The notes under the pieces were generated by a model, which saw only the letters and a program-made list of their open reading frames with translations, made no database searches and was not told the DNA's origin. A stretch of DNA of 14,777 nucleotides from the NCBI GenBank assembly GCA_934279105.1, contig CAKQWR010000032.1:1-14777 (forward strand), given 5' to 3'. Positions 1 to 6,879 of the stretch are shown in pieces. The stretch comes from an uncultured Oribacterium sp. GTDB taxonomy: Bacteria; Bacillota; Clostridia; Lachnospirales; Lachnospiraceae. A program made the position numbers and the translations under genes. Each line of letters begins with the position of its first letter. Position 1 is the first letter of the stretch.

Positions 1-49
1 TCGGCTTAAATTCTTCCTTCATGCGGGACATTGTGTTGAAAATTTTCAT
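1..49 (-). CDS. cysS: Cysteinyl-tRNA synthetase, N-terminal fragment (runs off the window)
   Basis: Only 16 codons are visible, reading MKIFNTMSRMKEEFKP. This resembles the usual opening of bacterial cysteinyl-tRNA synthetase (MKLYNT-TRKKEEF-P type), the enzyme that charges tRNA-Cys with cysteine in the cytoplasm; in that family the catalytic Rossmann domain follows at once. The ATG at 49-47 is preceded by AGGAG (59-55 on the minus strand) at a 5-nt spacing, so the start is well supported. A good promoter lies about 120 bp upstream. I see no T-box-like structure in the short leader, although T-boxes often control aminoacyl-tRNA synthetase genes in Firmicutes. The identification rests on a very short stretch and is therefore moderate. 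Confidence 0.65.
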   Translation of the reverse strand, partial: MKIFNTMSRMKEEFKP

Positions 50-63
50 AGCATCTCCTCTGC

Positions 64-168
64 CTATGATTTCTGCGCCGCCCGGTAGATTTCTGTGGCG
101 GTATATGCTGCGTTCGCCCATGTTTCCGGCGTTACATAATCGCTTCTCATAGGGTCATTTTCATTCAT
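64..168 (-). CDS. Possible 34-residue small ORF upstream of cysS
   Basis: An ATG at 168-166 opens a 34-codon frame ending in TAG at 66-64, five bases before the cysS ribosome binding site. The peptide starts MNENDPMRSDYVTPETWANA and ends with IYRAAQKS. It contains no cysteine codons, so it is not an obvious cysteine-attenuation leader peptide. There is no Shine-Dalgarno sequence ahead of the first ATG or of the in-frame internal ATG at 150. The first ATG also overlaps the -10 box of the predicted cysS promoter, so if that promoter is right, translation would have to begin at the internal ATG on a nearly leaderless message. No family is recognised. It may be a chance open frame. Confidence 0.25.
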   Translation of the reverse strand: MNENDPMRSDYVTPETWANAAYTATEIYRAAQKS

Positions 169-195
169 TTTAAGGCTTAAAGGCCCGCGCGTCAA
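167..195 (-). promoter_or_regulatory. Predicted sigma-A-type promoter for cysS
   Basis: On the minus strand, TTGACG (195-190) and TAAAAT (172-167) are separated by exactly 17 bp. Both boxes are close to consensus. It sits between the htrA terminator and the cysS start, oriented toward cysS, giving a leader of about 110 nt. Confidence 0.6.
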
Positions 196-225
196 TGGGA
201 AGGGGGATGGCTTATGTAAGGATAG

Positions 226-271
226 GTATAGAAAAACCGCGGCTTCAGCTGCTTCGCTGAAACCGCGGCTT
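226..271 (-). terminator. Rho-independent terminator of htrA
   Basis: The plus-strand arms at 234-249 and 256-271 can form a 16-bp stem with two G-U wobbles around a 6-nt loop. On the minus strand the stem is followed by a run of five T. It starts 27 bp past the htrA stop codon. Confidence 0.85.
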
Positions 272-297
272 GTTATATTTATGAAACAGTGCGAGGA

Positions 298-1725
298 TTA
301 TCTCTGATACTGGTTAAAGAACTGCTGGAACTGCTGCCACAGCTGTTCCTGGTCGGTGCTGCCGGAGCCGTTCTGGCCGTTGGAACCCTGGTTACCCTTA
401 GAATCGCTTCCTCCATTCTGAGAGAACGGATCATTTGTGGAGCCCTGGTTCTGCTGACTCTGACTGCTGGACTTCTTGTTTGTGTTTGAGGTCTCGGAAG
501 AGCCCAGTGTGACATCCACGGTGACTTCGTCATATTTGTTGCCATTCGGACGCTTTACCGTGACCTTTACAGTTTCACCTGCCTTGTACTTCGCGAGAAG
601 ATTTGCGAGGTCATCAAAGGTATTCACGCCCTGACCATCCAGTGCGGTGATGATATCCTTCTCCTGGAGGCCACTGTTCTCGGCATTGGAGCCCTCGGTA
701 AACTTATAAATGAAGACGCCCTGCGGCATATCAAAGGTCTGTGCGGTCTGCGCATCGATATTCTTTACCTGAATGCCGAGGTATCCACGCTCATCTTCCG
801 GAACCGCCTGACGTGTAGTCAGTGTGGACAGAGAATCGATGACCTTCTTTGCCTTGTCGGACGGGATGGAATAGCCCATACCTTCGACATCGGTGTCACT
901 ATACTTCGCAACGTTGATGCCGATCAGCTCACCCTGCATGTTGAGGAGTGCACCGCCGGAGTTGCCCGGGTTGATGGCGGCATCGGTCTGAAGAAGTCCG
1001 GACTCAGTGCCTTCGCTGGTCTGCACATCTCTGTCCTTTGCGGAGATGATACCGGTGGTGACGGATTGACCATAGCCGAGCGCATTACCGATGGCGACGA
1101 CCTGATCGCCGACCTGGATATCATCGCTGTTGCCGATGCTGATGACCTTGATGGCATCCATCGTCGCCTGCGGAATATCGGCCAGCTTTACAGCCACAAC
1201 TGCAAGATCTGCGGATGCATCGGTGCCCTTGATTTCTGCATCGACGCTCTCGTTATCACAGAAGGTGACAGAGAGGGAGCTGGAATCAGCTACTACATGA
1301 TTGTTGGTGACGATCAGAAGCTCTGTATCATTCTTTCCGACGATGACACCGGAACCACTCGCCGGAACCTCGGTTTCATAGTTCTGGTAGTTTCCGAAAA
1401 GAGAGAAACCGTTGGCCTGATACTTCATCATATTCGTGATGGCGACAACCGACGGCATGGAGTTCTTTGCAACCTCACTGACAGAGCCGTAGCCTGTCGT
1501 CGCAACCTGTGCGGCTCCACTGCTCTGGTTGGTGGCTGCCTGCGTCTCACTTGCTGCCTGCGTCGCTGCGGCGGTGGTTTCCTGCGTACTTGACTGGGAT
1601 CCGCTGTCACTCTGATAGACGATGCCGGCCTTCTGGGCGGCGACATTGACACCGACCATAGATGCACCGGCGACAGCACCGAATAACACGGCACCTAAAA
1701 CAATTCCTGCTACTTTTTTCATCAT
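298..1725 (-). CDS. htrA: HtrA/DegP-family membrane-anchored serine protease with PDZ domain
   Basis: A 475-residue trypsin-like protease of the HtrA/DegP family, which degrades misfolded proteins outside the membrane. Residues 4-30 form a hydrophobic signal anchor, followed by a Ser/Thr/Gln/Ala-rich linker to about residue 75. The catalytic triad is visible: His143 in NNHVV, Asp173 in SADLAV and Ser256 in GNSGG. One PDZ domain spans about 313-408, beginning at YLGIQV. After it comes an uncommon tail of about 65 residues rich in Ser, Gly, Asn and Gln, ending in a Gln/Phe-rich segment (LWQQFQQFFNQYQR). AGGAGG lies 3 nt before the first ATG and 6 nt before the second ATG at 1722, so translation may really begin one codon later. 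The gene is monocistronic by appearance, with its own terminator. Family assignment is secure; the exact paralogue (HtrA, HtrB or YyxA type) is not. Confidence 0.93.
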   Translation of the reverse strand: MMKKVAGIVLGAVLFGAVAGASMVGVNVAAQKAGIVYQSDSGSQSSTQETTAAATQAASETQAATNQSSGAAQVATTGYGSVSEVAKNSMPSVVAITNMMKYQANGFSLFGNYQNYETEVPASGSGVIVGKNDTELLIVTNNHVVADSSSLSVTFCDNESVDAEIKGTDASADLAVVAVKLADIPQATMDAIKVISIGNSDDIQVGDQVVAIGNALGYGQSVTTGIISAKDRDVQTSEGTESGLLQTDAAINPGNSGGALLNMQGELIGINVAKYSDTDVEGMGYSIPSDKAKKVIDSLSTLTTRQAVPEDERGYLGIQVKNIDAQTAQTFDMPQGVFIYKFTEGSNAENSGLQEKDIITALDGQGVNTFDDLANLLAKYKAGETVKVTVKRPNGNKYDEVTVDVTLGSSETSNTNKKSSSQSQQNQGSTNDPFSQNGGSDSKGNQGSNGQNGSGSTDQEQLWQQFQQFFNQYQR

Positions 1726-1740
1726 GAACCTCCTAAGAAA

Positions 1741-2040
1741 GTCTAGTTCTTGATAGATCGTATATGCTCATTCATCGTGGAAACCTTGCTCGTGCAAGAT
1801 TCCTAAGAATCCATGCGCCGCTTCGTCCTTCGGACGGCCCTCTCATTCATGGACTCGCACAGACGATTGCTCATTCACTTCAGCTATCTTTCTGCTTACA
1901 TCGAGTATGATACGGAATTTCTGTGTTGAAAGTGTGTCTTAGATTTGGAGAAATTGTGAAATAAAGATTTTTACGGGTTTATCATAGGATTTCCATGATT
2001 ATTCCGAGGCCATTTTATAGTCTTTTTAGAGATTCCATGT
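1741..2040. other. Long intergenic region with nested inverted repeats upstream of htrA
   Basis: About 345 bp separate htrA from the divergent lipid kinase. I see no convincing gene here. The htrA-proximal half holds several self-complementary stretches: CTTGC/GCAAG at 1785-1798, extendable with GGAA/TTCC to 1779-1803; CGTCC/GGACG at 1824-1836; and TCCATG (1810-1815) pairing with CATGGA (1848-1853) around it. The octamer CTCATTCA occurs three times, at 1767, 1842 and 1870. If transcribed with htrA this would be a structured 5' leader; it could equally be a dispersed intergenic repeat. No clear promoter for htrA was found. The kinase-proximal half is AT-rich promoter DNA. Confidence 0.5.
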
Positions 2041-2048
2041 ACTAAAAA

Positions 2049-2057
2049 TGCTATAAT
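2049..2057 (+). promoter_or_regulatory. Extended -10 promoter for the lipid kinase gene
   Basis: TGCTATAAT at 2049-2057 is a TGn extended -10 element with a perfect TATAAT box. The -35 position is poor, as is common with extended -10 promoters. A transcript would start near 2064, leaving a leader of about 20 nt that contains GGAGG at 2077-2081, four bases before the ATG. Confidence 0.6.
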
Positions 2058-2085
2058 TTTTACTATATAAAGCTTCGGAGGAAGT

Positions 2086-3021
2086 ATGTATTATTTCATT
2101 ATTAATCCGGAGGCCTCAGATGGCCGCGGACGAAAGATCTGGGATAAGATTCTCAAATACTTAAATCGAACACATAATACGGACAACTTCGAGGCCTATC
2201 TGACGGAGAAGGCCGGGGATGCGCGGCGCTATGCGCAGCAGCTCTCGGAGAAGTGCCCGGAGAAACGGACGATTACGGTTATCGGAGGTGAAGGTACACT
2301 GAATGAGGTCGTGGATGGACTTCATATGGATAGTGACCGTGTGTCGATTGCTTATATCCCGACCAAAACGGACAACGATATCGCTCGCTGCTACCGAAAG
2401 CGGTATACACTGCGTGCACAGCTGAAGCGTCTCGGAAATCCATCGGATGAGCTTCTGCTGGATTATGGCGTTCTGAATTGTGCCAGCCTGAATCGTCGCT
2501 TCGCAGTGAGCTCCGGCATCGGCTTCGACGCGGCACTCTTTCCTGCACTTTATGCGAACACCTATACCTGCGCTGAGGATGTAAAAAAACCGTTTTTACA
2601 GCGGCGACGGGCGAGCTATTTCCGTATTTTCGTACGTGAGCTGATTCATGCCCGTCAGAGTCACGGCTATGTGATTCTCGATGGCGATAAGCGTCATGAA
2701 TTCAACAATATTCTCTTTATCTCCGCCCATGTTCATCCGTTTGATGGCGGCTATATGGTCTGCCCGAACGCAGACGGCGAGGATGGATATCTGGATATCT
2801 GTATCGTCAGCACGAAGTATAAGTGGCGTCTTCTTCTTATAATGTTTGCAAGCATCTTCGGAAAGCATGTAATGCACACCGGTGTTCATCTGTATCGTTG
2901 CCGTGAGGCCGTGATTCATACGGATCGGGCGCTTCCGGTACATGTCGATGGTGAGTCCATCGGCGAACAGACTGATTTTACGCTTAGCTGCATCCCGAAG
3001 AAACTTCGCTTACGGCTGTGA
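2086..3021 (+). CDS. Diacylglycerol kinase / YegS-like lipid kinase with variant active-site motifs
   Basis: A 311-residue protein of the DAGK catalytic family, which transfers phosphate from ATP to diacylglycerol or a related lipid at the inner membrane face. The opening YYFIINPEASDGRGRKIW matches the family's N-terminal INP-aG-g---W motif. The glycine motif is VIGGEGTLNEVVDGL (about 65-79), where most members have GGDGT, and the second nucleotide motif reads IPTKTDNDIAR (about 91-101), where GSGNDFAR or GTTNDFAR is usual. A C-terminal VHVDGE motif (about 290), typical of these kinases, is present. Length is normal. It is the only plus-strand gene in the window, has its own promoter, and converges on ispF across a long palindrome. 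The fold assignment is firm; catalytic activity and substrate are uncertain because of the two altered motifs. Confidence 0.85.
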   Translation: MYYFIINPEASDGRGRKIWDKILKYLNRTHNTDNFEAYLTEKAGDARRYAQQLSEKCPEKRTITVIGGEGTLNEVVDGLHMDSDRVSIAYIPTKTDNDIARCYRKRYTLRAQLKRLGNPSDELLLDYGVLNCASLNRRFAVSSGIGFDAALFPALYANTYTCAEDVKKPFLQRRRASYFRIFVRELIHARQSHGYVILDGDKRHEFNNILFISAHVHPFDGGYMVCPNADGEDGYLDICIVSTKYKWRLLLIMFASIFGKHVMHTGVHLYRCREAVIHTDRALPVHVDGESIGEQTDFTLSCIPKKLRLRL

Positions 3022-3030
3022 CATTTTTCG

Positions 3031-3268
3031 TTCGCCAGAGCCCCGGAGAGCCGGCAACAGAAGCCATACGAAGAGCTCGTGAAAAATCAAAATTGGCCCC
3101 TTTAGAACCAGTTGGTAAACTTTCCTTAGCACGCTCCGCAACACGGAGTTTCCATCAAGGAAACTCCGTCGATTGCGGAGCGCCTACTGGTTCTTAGGGG
3201 CCAATTTTAGATTCTTCCGAGCACGGAGTACTGTGCTTCTGTTGCCGGCCCTCCGGGGCTCTGGCGAA
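3031..3268. repeat. 238-bp imperfect palindrome filling the kinase/ispF gap
   Basis: The outer arms, 3031-3064 and 3235-3268, are 34 nt each and complementary except for one base. A second pair, 3089-3112 and 3186-3208, matches with one single-base bulge. Inside, 3132-3141 pairs with 3173-3182, and 3144-3153 pairs perfectly with 3159-3168 around a 5-nt loop. The structure begins 9 bp after the kinase stop and ends 2 bp before the ispF stop. It may act as a bidirectional terminator for the two convergent genes, but it is far longer than needed and has no clear terminal T-run. A miniature inverted-repeat element is the main alternative; no target-site duplication is obvious. Confidence 0.85.
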
Positions 3269-3270
3269 TG

Positions 3271-3738
3271 TTAAATCAGTAGTGCCACGGCCTGCGCGCT
3301 GATGCCTTCACCGCGTCCGGTGAAGCCGAGGTGCTCTTCGGTTGTCGCCTTGATGGAGACCTGGTCGACGGAAAGCTGCAGAGCCTTTGCGACATTGACC
3401 CGCATCTCCGGAAGATAATTCATCAGCTTCGGTCGCTGTGCGATGATGGTGGAGTCGATGTTCTCGATGCTGTAGCCATGCGCCGCGAGGATGAGCCCGA
3501 CCTCCTGAAGAAGCTTTATGGAATCGGCGCCCTTATAACGCGGATCGGTGTCCGGGAAGTGCTGCCCGATATCGCCGAGTGCTGCGGCACCGAGAAGCGC
3601 ATCAATGATGGCATGTGTGATGACATCGGCATCACTGTGACCGTCGAGACCACGCTCGTACGGGATGTTTACCCCACCGAGGATCAGCGCACGTCCTTCT
3701 ACTAACTTGTGAACATCATATCCTGTTCCGATTCTCAT
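3271..3738 (-). CDS. ispF: 2-C-methyl-D-erythritol 2,4-cyclodiphosphate synthase
   Basis: A full-length 155-residue IspF, the zinc-dependent enzyme of the non-mevalonate (MEP) isoprenoid pathway that cyclises CDP-methylerythritol phosphate to the cyclodiphosphate, releasing CMP. The N-terminus [10 protein letters not shown] holds the metal ligands Asp8 and His10, with His42 as the third; the H34-S35 pair and the GQHFPDTD segment (58-65) are present, as is the C-terminal [14 protein letters not shown] signature (131-144). AGGAGG precedes the ATG at a 6-nt spacing. It follows the M23 hydrolase gene by 89 bp containing a hairpin but no clear promoter or T-run, so it is probably co-transcribed with the ftsEX cluster. 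In many Firmicutes ispF is linked to cysS; here cysS is nearby but separated by htrA and the kinase. Confidence 0.97.
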   Translation of the reverse strand: MRIGTGYDVHKLVEGRALILGGVNIPYERGLDGHSDADVITHAIIDALLGAAALGDIGQHFPDTDPRYKGADSIKLLQEVGLILAAHGYSIENIDSTIIAQRPKLMNYLPEMRVNVAKALQLSVDQVSIKATTEEHLGFTGRGEGISAQAVALLI

Positions 3739-3772
3739 AAAAACCTCCTATTATTCGATACCTACGGATGGC

Positions 3773-3808
3773 CTGCATCGAAGCCTTTCTTCGAAAGCCT
3801 GGATGCAG
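3773..3808 (-). other. Hairpin between the M23 hydrolase gene and ispF
   Basis: CTGCATC (3773-3779) and GATGCAG (3802-3808) form a 7-bp stem, with a further imperfect stem inside. There is no T-run on either side, so it is unlikely to be a full terminator. It may be an mRNA-processing or stabilising element that sets ispF expression apart from ftsEX. Confidence 0.5.
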
Positions 3809-3827
3809 AGAGCAGAGGTGCTCTACA

Positions 3828-4991
3828 TTACATATATTTCTGCGGATCCACATAGCTTCCGTTTTCTCGGATGCCGAAGTGCAGATGCGGACCGGTGGAG
3901 TAGCCGGTGGAACCGACGCTGCCGATGCTTTCGCCCTTTTTTACTTCCTGTCCCTCGGAAACGCCGAGGCTCGCCATGTGCATGTAGACGGTATAAACAC
4001 CGCTTCCATGGTTGATCATGACATAGTTTCCGGCGGATGCTGAGTAGGTCGCAATGACGACCTCACCGCCTGCCGCAGCCACAACCTTGGAGCCACTCGA
4101 TGCGGCGATGTCGATGCCCTTATGATAGGTGCTGGCGCCCTCCGTCGGTGCTTCACGCGAACCGAAGGTGCTGGAGATTCGACCGCCGGACGATACCGGC
4201 CAGGTAAATCCGCCGCTCATCGTACTCTCCTGCGCTTCGATGTCCGCGTAGAGTGCATTGATCTCACCCTGCTGCTGATCCGCCTTCGACTGTGCGGAGC
4301 GAATCTTCTGATTATAAGCGGCGAGTTCCTGGTTTTTCTGATTGAGAAGCGTCGCAACGCTCTGCTGCTTCGCACTCGCCGATGCCTGCATGGTCACGAG
4401 CTGTGCCTGCTCTGCTTCCAGCTGAAGGCTGGTATTCGTCACCAGCTGCTTCGTCGCTTCAAACTCGCTCAGCTTCTCCCGGTCATACTGTGTGATCTTC
4501 GCGATGTATTCCGCCTTATTCAGGAGGTCGGACCAGCTCTTCGCATTCAGAATCATATCGATGAAGCTGGTATCTCCCTTCTCATACATGAAGCGAATGC
4601 GCAGCTTCATGCTGGCGTACTGATCCGACTCGGTCTGCGTTGCCTCTGCGAGCTGCCCCTGGATATACTGGATATCCAGCTGTTTCTGCGCGATGGAGTC
4701 ATTGAGCGTATTTACCTCGTTCGTGATCTCCGTCATGTTCTGATCGAGCGCCTTCACGTAACTCACCGTATCCGCCTTGAGATCCTGCAGACCGTCAATG
4801 GTGTCACTCACCTTCGCCTGTTCGGATTTCAGTGCTTCGATGGCTGCCTGATTTGCATCGATCGTCTTCTGCGCCGTGTCGATCGTCTTCTTTTCGTTCT
4901 CTGCGGCGAGATTCGGCATCGCCGTGCAGCACAGGGACAGCACAAGCATGCCCGATAGAATATTCAGTTTCGCTAATCTCTTTTTCTTCAT
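3828..4991 (-). CDS. Secreted coiled-coil M23 peptidoglycan hydrolase (PcsB/CwlO/EnvC-like)
   Basis: A 387-residue exported cell-wall hydrolase. Residues 1-30 are a signal peptide with likely cleavage after LAA; cysteines 21-22 do not sit in a good lipobox. Residues about 33-255 are a long coiled coil with the FMYEKG-TSFIDMIL segment (134-148) typical of the PcsB-type N-terminal domain. The LytM/M23 domain occupies about 270-387, with zinc and catalytic residues His290 and Asp294 (HKGID), His338 (YMH), and His369/His371 (HLHF), so it looks catalytically intact. Members of this family are held inactive by the coiled coil and released by FtsEX to cut peptide cross-links during division. It lies directly downstream of ftsX, which supports that role. 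The ribosome binding site is weak. Confidence 0.92.
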   Translation of the reverse strand: MKKKRLAKLNILSGMLVLSLCCTAMPNLAAENEKKTIDTAQKTIDANQAAIEALKSEQAKVSDTIDGLQDLKADTVSYVKALDQNMTEITNEVNTLNDSIAQKQLDIQYIQGQLAEATQTESDQYASMKLRIRFMYEKGDTSFIDMILNAKSWSDLLNKAEYIAKITQYDREKLSEFEATKQLVTNTSLQLEAEQAQLVTMQASASAKQQSVATLLNQKNQELAAYNQKIRSAQSKADQQQGEINALYADIEAQESTMSGGFTWPVSSGGRISSTFGSREAPTEGASTYHKGIDIAASSGSKVVAAAGGEVVIATYSASAGNYVMINHGSGVYTVYMHMASLGVSEGQEVKKGESIGSVGSTGYSTGPHLHFGIRENGSYVDPQKYM

Positions 4992-5004
4992 AAATTATCT
5001 TTCA

Positions 5005-5020
5005 GGAGGCCAATGCCTCC
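5005..5020 (-). other. Short hairpin in the ftsX/M23 gap enclosing the only strong SD-like sequence
   Basis: GGAGGC (5005-5010) and GCCTCC (5015-5020) form a perfect 6-bp stem with a 4-nt loop. On the mRNA the GGAGG of this stem is the only strong Shine-Dalgarno-like sequence ahead of the M23 gene, but it lies about 24 nt from the ATG, too far for direct use. Its role is unknown. Confidence 0.4.
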
Positions 5021-5041
5021 GACCGCGCCTTCGTCACGGCA

Positions 5042-5950
5042 TCATACCTTCAGCGATTTTCGTATCGTCACGAAGGAAACGACGAAGCCGACGCCGACGC
5101 CGAGCCCCAGTGCGACGGCGATCATCTGCGGATAGATCGTCGTGATCGGAATCGGCTGGAACAGGCTTGAGATGGATACGAAGTGGCTGGTTACGTAGCG
5201 CACGGCCTTTTCGTAAATAAAATAAATACCGGCCAGTGGAATCAGGGCGCCGAAAAATCCGAGCAGTACACCCTCCACGAGGAACGGAAGGCGAATCATG
5301 AGATTCGTCGCCCCGATCATTTTCATGATCATGTTCTCACGACGACGGAACTGTGCGGCGACCGAAATCGTATTACTGATCAGGAACACCGAAACTGCGA
5401 GAAGCACCGCGATGATGACCATGCTGAGCAGTGAGATGATGCGGTTCAGTGAGCTGAGCCCCGTGACGGCAGCATTGGAATAATTCACCTGACGTACGAC
5501 CGGAAAGCTGTGAAGCCAGTCCACGATACTCTGCTGATCCTGGATGTTGTTGAGGAAGATCTCATAGCTCTGCGAATTTGCGAGCGGATTATCTTCCGCG
5601 AAGGCCTGTGCCAGCAGCTCGTTGTCGTCGAAATACTCGCTCTTAAACTTTTCCCAGGCTTCATCGGCAGAGGTATAATGCACGCTTTTGATCTCCGGAC
5701 GTGCCTCGATGGCGTCGCCGACCGCCTGGACGTCTTCTGCCGTTGCGTCATCGTGAAAGAATACAGTGATGCCAACCGTGGTTTCCGCTGTTTTCGCGAT
5801 GTGCTGTACATTCGTCACGATGGCGAAGAACAGACAGAACAGAAAGATACATGCGGCGATGGTTGCCGTGGAAGCTGCGGAAAACAGCTTATTATGCCAT
5901 ATATTTTTAAATCCGGAACGGATACAGTATCTGAGTGCGTTTGCTTTCAT
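5042..5950 (-). CDS. ftsX: Cell-division ABC transporter-like membrane protein FtsX
   Basis: A 302-residue FtsX, the membrane partner of FtsE. It shows the family topology: a short cytoplasmic N-terminus, TM1 at about 22-46, a large extracellular loop (about 50-168) that in relatives contacts the peptidoglycan hydrolase or its activator, then TM2 (171-195), TM3 (222-246) and TM4 (273-295). The cytoplasmic segment FRRRENMIMKMIGAT between TM2 and TM3 is the characteristic FtsX coupling region. The start codon overlaps the ftsE stop (ATGA), which implies translational coupling. The M23 hydrolase begins 50 bp downstream. FtsEX does not move a known substrate; ATP hydrolysis is thought to control the hydrolase across the membrane. 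Length is typical. Confidence 0.95.
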   Translation of the reverse strand: MKANALRYCIRSGFKNIWHNKLFSAASTATIAACIFLFCLFFAIVTNVQHIAKTAETTVGITVFFHDDATAEDVQAVGDAIEARPEIKSVHYTSADEAWEKFKSEYFDDNELLAQAFAEDNPLANSQSYEIFLNNIQDQQSIVDWLHSFPVVRQVNYSNAAVTGLSSLNRIISLLSMVIIAVLLAVSVFLISNTISVAAQFRRRENMIMKMIGATNLMIRLPFLVEGVLLGFFGALIPLAGIYFIYEKAVRYVTSHFVSISSLFQPIPITTIYPQMIAVALGLGVGVGFVVSFVTIRKSLKV

Positions 5951-6879
5951 CGAGCCTCACCTCCCTTTCTGCGACTGACATAATGCGGGCGATGGGAACC
6001 GCTGAGGCCACGACGTGCGGGTGATGAATCGAACGCAGCGGTACTTTCCTCTGCCCCCGGTTTTCTTCGTGAGCGGCCACGCCGTGGTGACGGCGCTGCG
6101 GAAGACTGTGCTTCTGCGCGCGGGCTCGAATCATGGTCGGTCGGCTGCACGGTCGTGTCTTCCTTCGCCACGGTAATGCATGCTGCCGATGCGACGATTT
6201 CTTCGTTTGAGCTCTCGGCAGGGGAATCAGAAATGATCTCGCCATGTGCCATGTGGACGGTCCGCTTATGCATCATACGGACGAGCTCGAGATCATGCGT
6301 GATGACGATGACCGTCGTGCCCTGTGCATTGATGGACTCGAGAAGCTGCATGATGCTGACTGCATTCTCGTGATCGAGGTTACCGGTCGGCTCATCGGCG
6401 ATCAGAATTTCCGGCTGGTTGATCAGTGCACGCGCAATCGCCGTACGCTGCTGCTCACCACCGCTCAGCTCACGTGGATAGGCATCGCGCTTATCGCTTA
6501 AGTCCACGCGCTCCAGCATTTCGGCGACATCCGCACGAATCTCCGGTGTGGATTTACCGGTGATCAGTTCTGCGAAGCCGATGTTTTCATATACCGAGCG
6601 GTCTTCCAAAAGACGAAAGTCCTGGAAAACGACACCGAGACGACGGCGATACTTCGGGACGTGGCGTCGTTTCATATGCTGAAGTGCGAGTTCGTTTACG
6701 ATGATCTCGCCTTCCGTCGGTTCGAGCTCCTTCGTGAGAAGACGGACGAGAGTGGATTTACCGGAGCCGCTGCGCCCGACGATGAAACAGAACTCACCAT
6801 CCTGTATGGTGAGATCGATGTTTCGCAGGGCCTCGACACCGTTTCGGTAGCTTTTGGAAACGTTTTTTATTTCAATCAT
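5947..6879 (-). CDS. ftsE: Cell-division ATP-binding protein FtsE with a basic C-terminal extension
   Basis: A 310-residue ABC ATPase that pairs with FtsX. Walker A is GRSGSGKST (35-43), the Q-loop is Gln86, the signature is LSGGEQQR (138-145), Walker B ends ADEPTGNLD (161-169) and the H-loop is His195, so it looks active. Bacterial FtsE is usually about 220-230 residues and ends shortly after the -HGEIISD- strand; here about 85 extra residues follow from about 220, rich in Ser, Ala, Pro and Arg, with basic clusters such as RRGRSRRK and SRRKGGEAR and no predicted fold. The tail runs to the ATGA overlap with ftsX and stays in frame, so it is unlikely to be a frameshift artefact. An AAAGGA motif lies 12 nt before the ATG, a slightly long spacing. 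The promoter is unclear. Confidence 0.94.
   Translation of the reverse strand: MIEIKNVSKSYRNGVEALRNIDLTIQDGEFCFIVGRSGSGKSTLVRLLTKELEPTEGEIIVNELALQHMKRRHVPKYRRRLGVVFQDFRLLEDRSVYENIGFAELITGKSTPEIRADVAEMLERVDLSDKRDAYPRELSGGEQQRTAIARALINQPEILIADEPTGNLDHENAVSIMQLLESINAQGTTVIVITHDLELVRMMHKRTVHMAHGEIISDSPAESSNEEIVASAACITVAKEDTTVQPTDHDSSPRAEAQSSAAPSPRRGRSRRKPGAEESTAAFDSSPARRGLSGSHRPHYVSRRKGGEAR

Noticed and set aside
50..160. A T-box or cysteine-attenuation leader for cysS
   Set aside because: The leader is too short for a T-box, no specifier or antiterminator structure was seen, and the small ORF has no cysteine codons.
1066..1593. A 175-codon plus-strand open frame inside htrA
   Set aside because: It lies opposite the catalytic domain of a clear protease, has no ribosome binding site and has low-complexity antisense-like composition.
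3031..3268. An insertion sequence
   Set aside because: There is no room for a transposase and no obvious target-site duplication; it remains possible only as a miniature element.
4122..4958. A 278-codon plus-strand open frame opposite the M23 hydrolase
   Set aside because: Arg/Leu-rich antisense translation of a coiled coil, without a start signal.
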